From: Plumapathes pennacea
Taxonomy: Eukaryota; Cnidaria; Anthozoa; Antipatharia; Myriopathidae
Direction: 5' to 3'
NCBI GenBank assembly: GCA_964036295.1
Contig: OZ038471.1
Coordinates: forward strand, 14,340,184 to 14,404,183
Length of the DNA stretch: 64,000 bases
The translations under genes and the position numbers were made by a program. Of the stretch, positions 44,001 through 55,795 are shown piece after piece. Position 1 is the first letter of the stretch. Each line of letters opens with the position of its first letter. Below the pieces are notes generated by a model. That model did not search any database, was not told the DNA's origin, and saw nothing but the letters and a program-made list of their open reading frames with translations.

Positions 44001-46926
44001 TTTAAAATCATAAAAATTCTGGACAATTTCGAGAGGTTCATCTGCAATGTAGACTAGCACCCTAACCCGCTTTATGCAGACTCCTCTCATGATCACGTCC
44101 ATTTTCCACATATGCACCGCGTAGTCACGTCAATTTTCCGAGTACACGACTCCTCCCCCGCATAGTCACGTCCGCGATTCTTCCCCCGCACAATCACGTC
44201 AATCTCCCGAACACGCGCCTCATCTCCCGCATAATCACATCAATTTTCCGAGCACACGACTCCTCCCCCGCATAATCACGCCAATCTCCCGCATACGCGC
44301 CTTATCTTCCGCATAATCACGTCAATCTCCCGCACACGCGCCTCACCTCCCGAAAATTCACGTCAATCTCTCGCACACGCGCCTCACCTCCCGAAAATTC
44401 ACGTCAACCTCTCGCACACGCGCCTCATCTACCGAAAAGTCACGTCAATCTCTCGCACACGCGCCTCCTTTCTCGGAAAGTCACGTCAAACCCCCACACG
44501 CGCGCCTCGTCTCCCGCATAGTCACGTCAATCTTGCGCATACCTGGGGTCCAAATCCCCAGCTGAAAAGAATTTGTGTTTTCTTTCCTTTCTCTAGGCAG
44601 TTACATAAGTCTGAACTTTCCTTTGTATCAGACTGAACCAATTGCAAAGGTAAGAAAACTAGGAAAACCTCGGCCCACAATCCTCACAAAGGGTGGTGTT
44701 AAAACGGAGGTTTGGAATAAGAGGAGAGGTTGGATAGGCTCTTTTGTTGGACCTGGTCACGTGAGACGAAATTTACCACGTGACTAAGAATTCTAAAGAG
44801 TGCTAAAAATGGAAAGAGCATCGAAAAAATTTGTTTACTGTTTAATAATTTAGTACTGTATAATGATCTATAATCTTTACAGAATGACGCTGCGCTGGAC
44901 AAACTTGTCAAGACAGGTGACGTTCTAATTTAAGTCGCATAACATAAAGTGACATGGAGTGATGTTTAGTTGACTTTCGTAAAACTGTAACCAAAGTACA
45001 TCACTGATCACACGGCCTGAAAGAAAACACTTTCAACCATCCAGAAGCCAAAAGGAATTTGGTTTTACCAGGCAAGCAATCAGTGCAAGAAAATGCGCGC
45101 CATCGCCAATTGTTTTCTTGCGTGAATAACATTGCACAGAACAGCATAACGTAACATAACGTAGTACATAGGACGACACAGCATAACTTAGCATAACGTG
45201 GCATAACTTAGCATAACGTAGTATAACTTAGCATAACGCAGTATAACTTAGCATAACGTAGCATGACTTAGCATTTTTCTCAGTTCAACTGCATTTATCG
45301 TTCAGCTTACTTTTTCCATATACAGTGGCCAGCCGTCTGCCTGTGGAGGAAGTGCGTCTCTCAGCTGACACTAAGAAACTCTTAGTTTGTCTGGACGAGT
45401 CTGTCTCTAGGTCAGTTTCACGGCTGTTTCTCGGACCGATGCTATTCCTGTCGTTTCGCTTCATGCAGTGTGTAGGGTAATACGAAACGGAAGACGAACA
45501 ACGCAAAAAAAAAAATAAAGAGACGCAATTGAAGCTCTATAGACAAAGGTTTGTTTTGAACGCCTTCCACGCGTGGTTGCCAGGCGCGTGGTTGCCAGGC
45601 ACGTGGTTCATGACGTCAGCTACAGGTCAAGTTGACTCGAATCCCGGTGAACTCGAAACTTTCGCAAATGCCTTTTCAAAATCAGTCAATGTAAATAAGC
45701 AAGCAGGTAATTGTTTGATCAAATTTAGAATGAGTTCGGCTTTTTGCGGAAAAGTTCAGCGTCTGCAAGGCCTAATTAAACTGTAACTAACTTCCCTTGA
45801 AGGCATTTCTTTTCATTCAGCCTCAATAACTCGAATTTCTATTGGTTTCCCGTGAGTGTTTGAGGTATTGAGATTTTGCTGTACTGTTATCGTACCTTTT
45901 TAGAGAGTCCTTGGAAAGCATCTGCCCTGATCCGCAATCTCTGATGGGCATTTACAACAAAGAAGATGTGCGCGGTGTGATCGTGACAGTTCAGGGTGGC
46001 CCGCCGTACGATTTCCTCTCTCGATATTTTGCGCCATGGAACGGTATTCCAGAAGACCCTGTAACAGGTGAATAAATGAATGAAGTAATAGGCCAATTAA
46101 CCCTTTCACTCCCAAGTTCAAAATACAGATTCTCCCAACCTTTTAAGTGGAACATATATGAGTGATGTAGTGAGAATTGATAGTTTAATCAGCTATCATC
46201 TAAACAAGGTATCAAAAGCCAAGTTCTCCCTACTGTATGATATATTTGTGCTGCCGAAACTGAAGGATCATGGGATTATTTACCTTTTTACCCATAATTC
46301 CACAAGGTCAGAGTTTCTCGTCGCTAGGCTTGGATTTAACTGGTTTCTGGTGTTTTTCTCGCAGGTTCGGCCCATACAGTTCTTGCCAGCTACTGGTCAG
46401 AGGAACTGAACAAGAACAAGTTATACGGTAAATCCAAGTCGCCCATACACGATGAATAGCACATATATAAACAATAAACTACTTTTGGCGAGGACAGATA
46501 ATGTCCAAGGACAATTATTTGTGCATATTTCCGAAGCCAAAAGTAGTTTATTGTCTTTATTATCCTTCAAATATTTCTTCTCGCAGCGCAAATAACGACG
46601 CGGAAACTGTGAAGCTTTTTAGTGCTTTCTGGAACTGCTTTTTCGACCAATAAATTGATGTCCTCCTCAGTATTCGTCTTGTAATGATTTTTGTGATTAA
46701 ATGTATAAAAGTGTGTTTGGATATTGTCAATAAACAGCGTTAGTTCGCCAGGCGGGGGTTATTCGCTGATAACGTCCGCTCACGAGCGGACGTTATTCGG
46801 TCACGTGTCACGATTCTACCAATCACGCACGGGAGGAAATATTTGATGGGTCATAAAGAATGATAGTGAAAGTGACCCTCACAGCTATGAAGCTTAAGCA
46901 GTTGCAAGTAGTAGTAGTAGTAGCCA

Positions 46927-46987
<61 letters not shown>

Positions 46988-47308
46988 AGAAATAGTAATT
47001 GTAGGTTTGGTAAAAGATTGATTATGCAAAGCGCAATATGAAATAGAATAGCAGCAGCAGAGGTAACTATTGTACACAGTATATATTATAAGGAAGCTTA
47101 ACATCGGATGACGTAATTTGCTGACCAATTGATATTTTTATTTGTTTTGTTTGTTTGTTTGTTTGTTTGTTTGTGGACTCATTTACTACGGTCAGCCCGC
47201 CAGTGTTCAGCCAGAGGTGGCGACTTGAAGATTTCTCTTCGTGATGACGGCAGAGTAAATATCGCCGGTCAGGCGACTGTCGTGTTGGAAGGAAAAATCA
47301 GAGTTTAA
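41036..47308 (+). CDS. PhzF/PBLD-like protein, copy 2
   Basis: Ten exons: 41036-41137, 42162-42261, 43117-43215, 43903-43965, 44597-44649, 44883-44916, 45326-45410, 45904-46067, 46365-46427, 47196-47308. They join in phase to 291 aa. Internal exons 2-9 have exactly the same lengths as copy 1, and exon 10 matches too. Family motifs: [19 protein letters not shown] with the conserved Glu at residue 52, [52 protein letters not shown]. The usual Pro of the FSGNP motif is Ser here (FSGNSAA), a change absent from copy 1. This copy is the better candidate for an active enzyme, although the animal substrate is unknown. Its introns are loaded with satellites: 43481-43858 just before exon 4, 44080-44540 just before exon 5, and 45145-45275 before exon 7. 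The start at 41036 follows the same 'aacaacatggcggacgg' context as copy 1. Confidence 0.93.
43481..43858. repeat. 10-bp minisatellite ATAT(A/T)GGGTG
   Basis: About 37 units of 'atatagggtg' or 'atattgggtg' run with occasional 'gggatagggtg' variants. The array ends about 45 bases before PBLD copy 2 exon 43903-43965. Its minus-strand frames ([10 protein letters not shown] repeats of up to 176 aa) are artefacts. Copy 1 has no such array in the matching intron. Confidence 0.95.
44080..44540. repeat. 41-bp minisatellite with CACGTCAAT and ACACGCGCCTC motifs
   Basis: About eleven degenerate units follow the pattern 'cataatcacgtcaatctccc' then 'gcacacgcgcctcatctccc', with a period near 41. The array is far more GC- and CpG-rich than its surroundings. 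It lies in PBLD copy 2 intron 4, ending about 57 bases before exon 44597-44649. Copy 1 lacks it. Confidence 0.88.
45145..45275. repeat. short tandem repeat 'gcataacttagcataacgta'
   Basis: Repeats of 'gcataac(g/t)ta' with a 10-base period run for about 130 bases in the intron before PBLD copy 2 exon 45326-45410. They are not present at the same place in copy 1. Confidence 0.85.
45624..45890. mobile_element. pogo-like MITE remnant
   Basis: The left end 'tcaagttgactcgaatcccg' and right end 'ttgagattttgctgtactg' enclose sequence containing 'ctcaataactcgaatttc'. The right part is also found at 38632-38700 in copy 1, directly before the paralogous exon, so this insertion predates the PBLD duplication. 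Confidence 0.55.
46097..46260. mobile_element. MITE 'cactcccaag' copy 4, 3' truncated
   Basis: It has the left end 'ttaaccctttcactcccaag' and an interior matching 38911-39112 closely, but the right terminus is lost after about 46240. It starts 30 bases after exon 45904-46067, the same site as in copy 1. Confidence 0.82.
46905..46987. repeat. AGT and TTG trinucleotide microsatellite
   Basis: (AGT)n runs into (TTG)n in PBLD copy 2 intron 9. A (TTTG)n run follows at about 47143-47174, matching the (TTTG)n at 39880-39904 before the last exon of copy 1. Confidence 0.9.
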
Positions 47309-47999
47309 CACTTGATAAGTCTGCGTGTCAATGTGTGTGAGCGTTCGACTTTATAATGCACATTCATGGGGTGGTTTCTAGTCGCTCACTACTGAGGAAG
47401 TTGTTCCACCAGTATTTATTTAAGGTATCGATAAAAGTATCTCATTGTACTAAGAAACTGTGTATATATACATTTCTGCACTGTTAATTACACATTTTTG
47501 CACTGTTTGGGATAAATTGACGCGCGCTCAGCCAATCAGAATGCAGAAATTATTGTATGCATGTTATTAATATTATTATTGTAAGGAACACAGCATAACT
47601 GCAATTCTGCAATTTAAGGGGTGCAAATAAATCTTAAAACTTGTTGGTTGTGGAGGTTTTTTTTCATACAGTTTTTTGCCGTGTAACACTTTGTGGGGAA
47701 AATGCCGTGGCTATCCACAATCAAACAGGAGAGAAGAGGGATTAGTGGTGGTGGTGATGTTGAAAGTGCATGGTTTTGGTGATGGTAACCGTGATTGTAT
47801 CATTGTGGTCATGAACATGGGTGATTTTCATCATGACGTCAAAGAAACGCCACCACCATTTGCAGCTTATGCACCAGAACTGGAAAAAGATCAAAAATAA
47901 GAACATCGACTACAACAATAGCGTGCTAGCAATCACAAGCGGAAAAAGAACTTGATGAACAAGAATAACAACTGATGAACAAGTCGAGCGGAAACGAGA

Positions 48000-48405
48000 G
48001 CAAAAGCGAGAACAAGAGCAAGAGAAGCCGAACACGAGCAAGGACAAGAACAATAGAAAGAACAAGAGCAAGAACAGGAGCAAGAACAAGAACAAGAGCA
48101 AGAACAAGAGCAAGAACAAGAACAAGAACAAGAACAAGAACAAGAACAAGAGCAAGAACAAGAACAAGAACAAGAGCAAGAACAAGAACAAGAACAAGAA
48201 CAAGAGCAAGAACAAGAACAAGAACAAGAACAAGAGCAAGAACAAGGACATCGACTGCAACAAGAGCATGAAGTTAACAATCACAAGAAAAAGAACTTGA
48301 TGAACAAGAACAACTGGAACAAGAGCAAGGACAAGAACGTGAACAAGAGCAAGAACAAGAACAAAAGCAAGAACAAAAGCAACAGAAACAGCAAGAACAA
48401 GATAA
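48000..48405. repeat. AACAAG/AGCAAG hexamer array
   Basis: The sequence is almost entirely 'aacaag' and 'agcaag' units, densest at 48056-48245 and again at 48310-48400. It gives long low-complexity frames on both strands (Arg-Thr repeats on plus; Cys-Ser and Leu-Phe repeats on minus) which are not genes. Confidence 0.93.
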
Positions 48406-51144
48406 TTTATGGGAAACATGACCAGCAATAACGACAAAATGAAACAAGAAATAAATAGTACAATTACGAGAACAAGAACAAAGCAGTAACAAGGAAAATA
48501 ACAAGCTAGAAGAAGACTAACAAAAGCGAGTTTCACAACAACACTATAACAAAGGGAGAACGAGAGCAAGAGAATACAGCGATTGAACGAAACAAAACAG
48601 CGCGTTTTTTAACAGGATTTATGGCGCCAAGTGTTCATTCATTAGAAAGGCACACATTACGTTCCGTACGGAAATCCATCCTTTCAAAGATAAAAGAGCG
48701 TTTATAGCGAACAAAGAAACTCTTTTTTGTTCAAATTCTACAAGCTCGTAAACCAACTACTTCAAACTAAAGTGCTGGTCTTCACCCGAATGCGTTAAGG
48801 AAGACGAGACATTTACATTGAGTCGGTAAACAATCGACCGGACTATGATGCACGCGAGCTCCATATCAGACGTTGTATATGTTCGCCAAAATGAGCCGGC
48901 GTGGATGGTCGTGCTTAGATTGCATGATGCACGTGCTGATCAATGAGCTATTTACTAAAAGCTAAAATTATTGTTTACTTGATGAATCCTTCTCGCATCT
49001 CCAGTAACTCCGCTATTATTTTGGGTGATTTATTTGATAAGGAAAGTTTCAAAAAAAAAAAAAAAAAAAAAGGAACTTAACAGTCCCACGAAGGTTCATA
49101 ACAGTTGAAGCACTTTGCCGTTCGTTCATGGTTTGTTTTGCATGTCTTATCCGGCCTTTTGTTTTGAGAACCATGGATCGCAAAAAGAAAGTTTTGTCAC
49201 TGATTATGTGTGACTGTGAAATGCTGGTTTTTGGTAGATTGATTATTTAACCAGAGCGTAAGTTTTAAAGCGAGTGCATTGGTTTGGGATGATACTTAAA
49301 ATTATTTCAAGCGCAAGTCTGAATATAATTTGGTGGCCCCCGATGGTTTCCCTTGGTTAAACAATAATTGAGATCAACCACTGCCGGTATCTGAGACTCG
49401 ACGCTTTCACTGGTCGATATCTCATCGTAAGGTATCGGAAATGATTCGGTGAGCCTCTGCAGTAACAAAGTCGGAGACAAATCGATTTCTGAGAGCGACA
49501 GATATCAACACGAGAACAGCAGATCGAAATGAATGGAGTAGATCTTTGCATAACAATGCTTGGTAGAATTCAGCATTCTGCATTTTCCCCGCCCTTTTGA
49601 TAACGAGCGCATCCGATTGTTTCAAACCATAATTGCCAAATTAACTCGCTAATCATCTTTAACACAGCCTTCTGTCATTTGACAAGCGACTATATTGGCT
49701 TAAGTATTCGAACCTCGACGCTACCTAATTATGCAGAAGCAGTATAATTATAATGACGGTCCACGCTTCGTCACTTTCCTTGGCTTTAACACTTCTTTGT
49801 ATGTTATTGTTTTGGTACTGAACTATTAAAAGCAGGCAGGGCTTTCAGAACAGATAATAAGCGGTTATTAGAGGCGGTTTGCGTCTTTTTGCCACTTATC
49901 CTTGGCTTTTGGGAAACAAAAAAACTTTGACAATAAGCGTCAGTATCCCCAACCATTGTATTCAATTCTTCAATGTGAAGTTCGTGTCGGCACGATTCGC
50001 CATTTCTAAGTTACTTTATATAAAAAATTATGAGATGATAACGCGAGCGATTACATCCCATAGCTAGTCTTTGATGGTTCTCTTATGCAATCGCCCGAAA
50101 ATCTTTGCTGCACATGTCGTGTTTGCTGATTTTTGATTCGGTTTATTAGCTTAAGAAACTCGAGGATTACAAAAGAAAGGTAAAGAGACACAACATCTTT
50201 ATAAAAAGTAGAATAAATTAAATGTTAAAAGACAAACAACCTCAACCTCAGCTTTTTTGGATTTGTGCTTTGCAAACGAGAATAATTCGAAACACCGAAA
50301 TTCAAGAACATTGAAAATATTTCTCTTCGAATTGTTTCGAGCTGCAGTTGTAAAAAAATATTGTCCAACGACGAAAACAAACGGTTTCTCTCGTCGAACG
50401 GCACATATTTAATGTGGAAAAAGTAAAAGTTGCGCGGTCAATAAATACCTACTCAAAAACACTCGCGTTTCCTAGTCGATATACTTTTTTTAGAATACGA
50501 AGCCGTACAGAAGTTATTTAGACAGATTAGACGTGCTCGAAGACATTTCATTCTATTCCTAACCAAATTGAAATCATTTCCTTAAAACTTGACTGAAAAA
50601 CATATCAAGATTGGTTCAAGGATATATTCATACAGGTTAATGGCAGTTTCCTATTCTAGATTATGGTTTACAAGTTTATCTGGACGACGGACTAACGCTC
50701 GAAATGTCAGCTTACACTCTTTTTTACGTTAAATATGATCCACTCAAAGCTAATGTTCAAACTCTCGCTAATTATCCACCCATTCATAAAGCAAGAGATC
50801 AGATTAGCCCCTGACTGCGCATTGTGTAAAGAACAGCATATTTTGCGAACAAGTATTTGCCCGCTTACACTCAAACTGTAAAGTGAAATAAATCCGAGAT
50901 CGGTTCGCGCTCCTATGGCACTGTCAAAAAATCAGGGGAAAAACCGATGGATATAAAAATATGGCGACTGTCACACTCGCGGCCTTACAGTCAGATTGAC
51001 CCAAACAATTTTTCATAACTCTTGTCATCTAAGAACTGCGGTGGTAGATGCAGCTTACAAGCAAAAATTGAAGAAAATACAAACGTGAAAAAAAAAGCAG
51101 TCGTTTAGCCACGATACTAAGTGTCACAATATGAGGATTTGTGT

Positions 51145-51510
51145 GGTATAACTGATGTTGATTAAATAGAGAATAATACATGGGCGCGCGGAGATAAGAA
51201 ATTTATCTTCGAGTGTTCATCTCGATATCTCAAGAGTGAGCGAAGCGAACGAGTGAGATATCGAGATGAACACGAGAAGATAAATGTCATATCTCCAAGC
51301 GTCCGTGTATTATTCTATTTATTTCATAAACTCTGGTGTGATACAGAGATTTTCGCCACTAAGAAATGCAAAAACATGCAAGATCACTGCTTGGTTGATA
51401 TTAACACACGTAAAAATATCGTATTTTTACGTGTGTTCAGATACGACATTTCTCAGTGGCGGAAATCTCTATATCACACCAGAGTTTATGTAATAAAAGA
51501 ATTTTTGTCT
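51145..51510. mobile_element. nested foldback elements, 'atacatgggcgcgcggagat' family
   Basis: The outer piece has 'gagaataatacatgggcgcg' at 51170 and the inverse 'acggacg...tattattct' side near 51295-51320, around an inner palindrome 'catctcgatatctca' / 'tgagatatcgagatg'. Next to it, 'ctctggtgtgatacagagat' (51331) is inverted at 'atctctatatcacaccagag' (51465) around the palindrome 'acacgtaaaaatatcg'. A shorter copy of the first part is at 61925-62035. Confidence 0.7.
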
Positions 51511-51784
51511 TGCTAATGAACGCACGCAAACCTCTTGAAGTTTTTATTCCTTCTATACATAACTATATAGGGTCGTAAAAACCGGGCCACTTCAATTTCT
51601 TCCCAAAAGAATTTGCCATTTTCAGTAAAAACACAAAACGTTCCTAAAATAGGAAAGACATTTCCAATTTGAAGCTCGTACTAGACACAGAACGAACTCC
51701 GGCTGGATTCAACTCATTTACGTTTGAAACTTAAGACAGTTGCGCCGTGGTTTCCTCCAATACTCCGTTTTCACTGAAACAAAA

Positions 51785-51985
51785 TTCGGTACTGGAACCC
51801 CGCGATATAACGATGTGCCACGCGCGGACTGGTAAAATTTGTTCGTTATATCGGGAGATCGTTATAAACGAATTCTCGATATGACAATTTGACGGAAAAA
51901 CAGCCAAAAGGGCTGAAAATATTAATCGTTATACCGGGAAGATCGTTAAATCGGGGATCGTTAAGGTCGGGGTACATTGAAAGAA
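51785..51985. mobile_element. pogo-like MITE
   Basis: The terminus 'tactggaaccccgcgatata' and repeated 'cgttataccggg'/'tcgttatatcggga' motifs on both sides of 'gccaaaagggct' resemble the ends of pogo/Tigger-like elements, also seen at 39122-39290. No transposase. Confidence 0.55.
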
Positions 51986-54900
51986 TACTGCGTTGATTTT
52001 CATATGATCATGCTAGTTTGGATGACGAAATAAACAGATAATTAAAGTTAGTTTTCCGTGTAGTTTTGTTGGTGTACCGAAGACTTGGTGATGCATTCTA
52101 AGATTAGCAAATAAATTCGCTCATTTAGGCTGTCCCGTTTGCAAGCATTGCTCTCAGTATAAAGTAGCTAGTCACGATTATAAATCCTTGAAACCTGTCA
52201 GTTTCTGCCAGAATCACTGGTATAAGCTTCGCAGTGAATGCATTAAGGCTATGAGACGTTTAAACAAAGTTAAGTGTCAAATGTTCATTATACAATTAAT
52301 GATGGAAAAGTTAGAGGGAAAAAAAGGATCACCGTAATTACTATCCTGTCTTTAAAACTGAACATTTTATTATCGATGCATTTGTACTTGAATATGTAAT
52401 TGTGCCAACGGGATGCTAATCCAAAAATCAACGGAAATATATCTATTTGTTTATTGACTTATTTTTTTAAGTAGAATTAAACAAAAATTAAAGCTTTCCT
52501 AATGATGAATTTATGATCAGAGTCTTCGCTTCAGTTCAGCCAGTCTCAGTTATTTCATGAACTGTTGCGCGTTTTCTCACAAGGAATATAACAAAACTTG
52601 AGAGTTAAATTACTAGGATGCTGTAAGCCAAATATGCGCTGCTAGCATGTAAAACAAAACTTGGAACTATACTTTATATAACCCACATCTAACATTACTT
52701 TTCAGACAAGCATAGAGGTATAAACTGCGTCACTCTTGAATACATTTGATGAAACATATTCTAATTAAACACTGCAAAAGCTTTACACCCGCGATAATTA
52801 TTCAACATTTGCTCACATAACTTAACCTCTTTGGAGTAAACTGCTGTTCCTCGAACATGCCCATAAATATGCCTTGTCTTGTCGATACTTTAACTATGTA
52901 CAAAAGCCATGTCTTAAAAGCCTGAAGTTCGTGAAAAATGGCTTCTTTCCCCCTCTTGGTTGACATGTCAAATTCCTGGATGTATACTAATTGTGGTTGC
53001 ACCGGACTCACTGACAACCGTTCAGTTATTGGTATGTGAAAGTCTTCTATCGCGAAACGCATGCAAAATACTCAACTCGGTTCGCGCACACTTGCCTACA
53101 CTGTATTAATTATTATGCAAATCGACCTTGCAGATTTTCGGCAGCTTTCATTTTTTCACATGCTGTTGTGAGGTAAGTGATGGAAAATGTACCAAAGAAA
53201 CAAAATCATCTAGACAGGGCGTCTCTTTATAAATTTCATGCAATGCCTTTCTTGGAATGAGTGCACTTTTTTTCGTTAAAGTGAAGCGCTTTTTTTTGTG
53301 GTGAATTAAGACAATGCACCGACGACGCCTTATTTGGTACAGCCAGCTAACAAAGGGCAAGAATAAAATTTCGCGGGGTTTTAAGTTTTGCTAAAACAAG
53401 TTTAAACGGGAAGGTAACTGTGGGTTTCGTTTAAGACTGTCGTTTTAACGACACTTGAATGCCGAATGTTTAATCCCATTTCTATTGTCATTGGTATAAT
53501 TTTGCTTTGATTTTCATAATTTAACGAGGTCAAACATAGCATTATGTCCCAAATGGAAGATCTCCTCGTGGAACAAAGTCAATCTAGACAAAAGCACTCC
53601 ATGAGATCCCCAAAATGAAGTCGCGTCTCGATATTAAACCTCTTTTAAAGCAGGAAAAACAAAAGCTTTCATGATTTTGAGCAATGACATGTAAAAGCTC
53701 CCTTCAAGGGTCAACAGCTTAAAAAAGCTACCCCTTACGTATTTTTTTGAGCATTATTCCTTTCAGGTCTTCTAAATTTAAACAGATAGTAGAAACTTCT
53801 GAACTGAATCAAAAACCACGCCTAGATCTTTTTATAAGAGGGACTTTGTTACTGAAATAGGCAAAAAGGACAATAGTGGTTATTTATTTAACTTACAAAC
53901 TAATTATTATGCATATAGGTGTTATCTTTTTCTCGCGGAAATATAGTCGTATGACTTGTTCAGAAAAAATCGATTGCTACGTGCTTGCCATAACCTTTGT
54001 CATAGTTGTCACAGAGTCGAAACTGTAAAATCGATTTTTTATTGTTCTTTGCTTGTCTACATGAATACGTCTTGAGGCAAAAGGTGAGTCAGCTGCTAAG
54101 GTGTTATTTTCAATCAGAAGACTCAGTCTTATCTTCCAACTACATGTGGCCCATTGTTTGACAAGGTTTTCATATAATCGACCAGATGGCAACCATCTTA
54201 AAATGAAGTTTTTTTAACCACAGTATGTTTAATTAGCTCAAACGCTGAAGAACGTCTGAGGCTTTGAAAATCTAGGTATGGGTGTGGGATCGATACAGGA
54301 ACATGCCAGGATAGGAGAAACGCTTCGTTTTGCGTCTTTGTTATTCGTGACGACTTTCTCTTGGAGCTATAAATAATAAGCCATGGATGCAGTATCATTG
54401 ATATGTTAAACCTCTCATGCCTTTGACAAGCCCTTGGCCATGCCTTGGCAAGGCCTACAACAGGGGGTATTATATGAATTGAACAAAGCCTTCCCAATCA
54501 TACAGAGGAAATCTATTGATCGTGCAAAATGAAGTGGTCATTAGTATTTCCAAAGTAAGCCGCTAATTAGGAAAGGAAGGGAAAAAACTATTAAGAAGAG
54601 TGCACGATCTATAGCAGTATTCAAAAGCTTAAATACGTTTGCTAAGACCAGGTGTAGCACAAACGTTACTGAGGGCGACGCCTGTTTGCCCTGATCGACC
54701 GTGACACCCCTTTGTGGCTCAAAAACGAAACCAAGACACATTGTACGCCTTACTCGAGCGAGAACGATTCGCTGTGATCCTAAAAAACTCCCATAAACTT
54801 CCAAAAACCTGTTGTTTTAAGTGCATAAGACCTGCAAAGTCACGCATGCGCACTAGATGAGCTTCTTTTGAGGTTATATGAGTTGTTCCTACCCTCAAAG

Positions 54901-55795
54901 CAGTCGAAACTCCCCTGCAATGGATACTCGAGAAAGGGGAAATTCGTTTCGTCGAGAGCGGGGCTCTCTCCTGAGCGCTTAAACAAAGCTTGGTTGCTTG
55001 TGGTATGACAAACATGCAAATTTTGTGGCTGGGTTTTGCTTTAATTTACGAAACTAGGCGAAATAGAATTCATTTTTTTGTACGCCTGTTTTGTGCGTTA
55101 ATTTAATGCTCCTGTTTGGTTAGGCAGAGCAGGGATCAGCAAAGACTACTGTTTATATTTCAGAGAACAAAACAATTTCGACAACCCGATTCGGTCACTC
55201 GCGTTTTGTAACTTTTATCATTGCATATTTATTCGTGATGAATGCACTATTTTGTAAAGCCCCAATAAATCTTTGTTATCTAACGCGGAAATTTAATCAA
55301 TCTAAGTACACGTGCATTCAAATGAGATTTGCATTGTATACGTCATTATGGCTCGCTTTTCGGTGTTTTTATTTTTTGAAAATTTCTGAAACGGCGAGCG
55401 TCGAATAGAATAGAAAGGCACAAACTCAGTTTACATTCATTGTACTGTGTGTAGCCCGCCAGTAACACGTGCCGACTTAAAAAAACATTATAGGGGGCGC
55501 ACCTCAGTCTAAAAAAGCTGCATTCTTCACTCAAACAGAGAAAGAAGAGGGACTCTACGACTTCAACTTATCTCTCTGAAGGAAGGTAAGTTAAAAATGG
55601 AATTTTTTTCTTAATTTATTTGGTAATATCAACTTGGGCAGGCGATTTACGAAGGTTTTTTTTTTTTTCTTTTTGCACATAAAAAGCTGTTATCTTTCTA
55701 TTTTTCGTGTGAGGAGGTTTAAATTGTATTGCTTTTTTTAAATTCAGGTTTCGACTGACTTTGCTGGGTCCGTGGCGTATTGCTGTGCTATCGTT

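Larger units (their letters stand above)
47309..55500. other. long gene-poor stretch between PBLD copy 2 and the plus-strand bHLH gene
   Basis: It holds the 3' UTR of PBLD copy 2, a copy of the 'ggataaattgacgcgcgctc' repeat end at 47505-47575 (partner of about 10000-10065), the hexamer array at 48000-48405, a poly-A tract near 49050, a decayed hammerhead-like fragment at 50680-50715, inverted elements at 51145-51510 and a pogo-like MITE at 51785-51985. No convincing coding exon was found from 48.6 to 55.4 kb. Frames there are short, without recognisable domains. Confidence 0.6.

Noticed and set aside
47910..48569. Long Leu/Phe-rich frame resembling a membrane protein, and Cys-Ser and Arg-Thr frames
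   Set aside because: All derive from the AACAAG/AGCAAG array, so apparent membrane segments are a compositional artefact.
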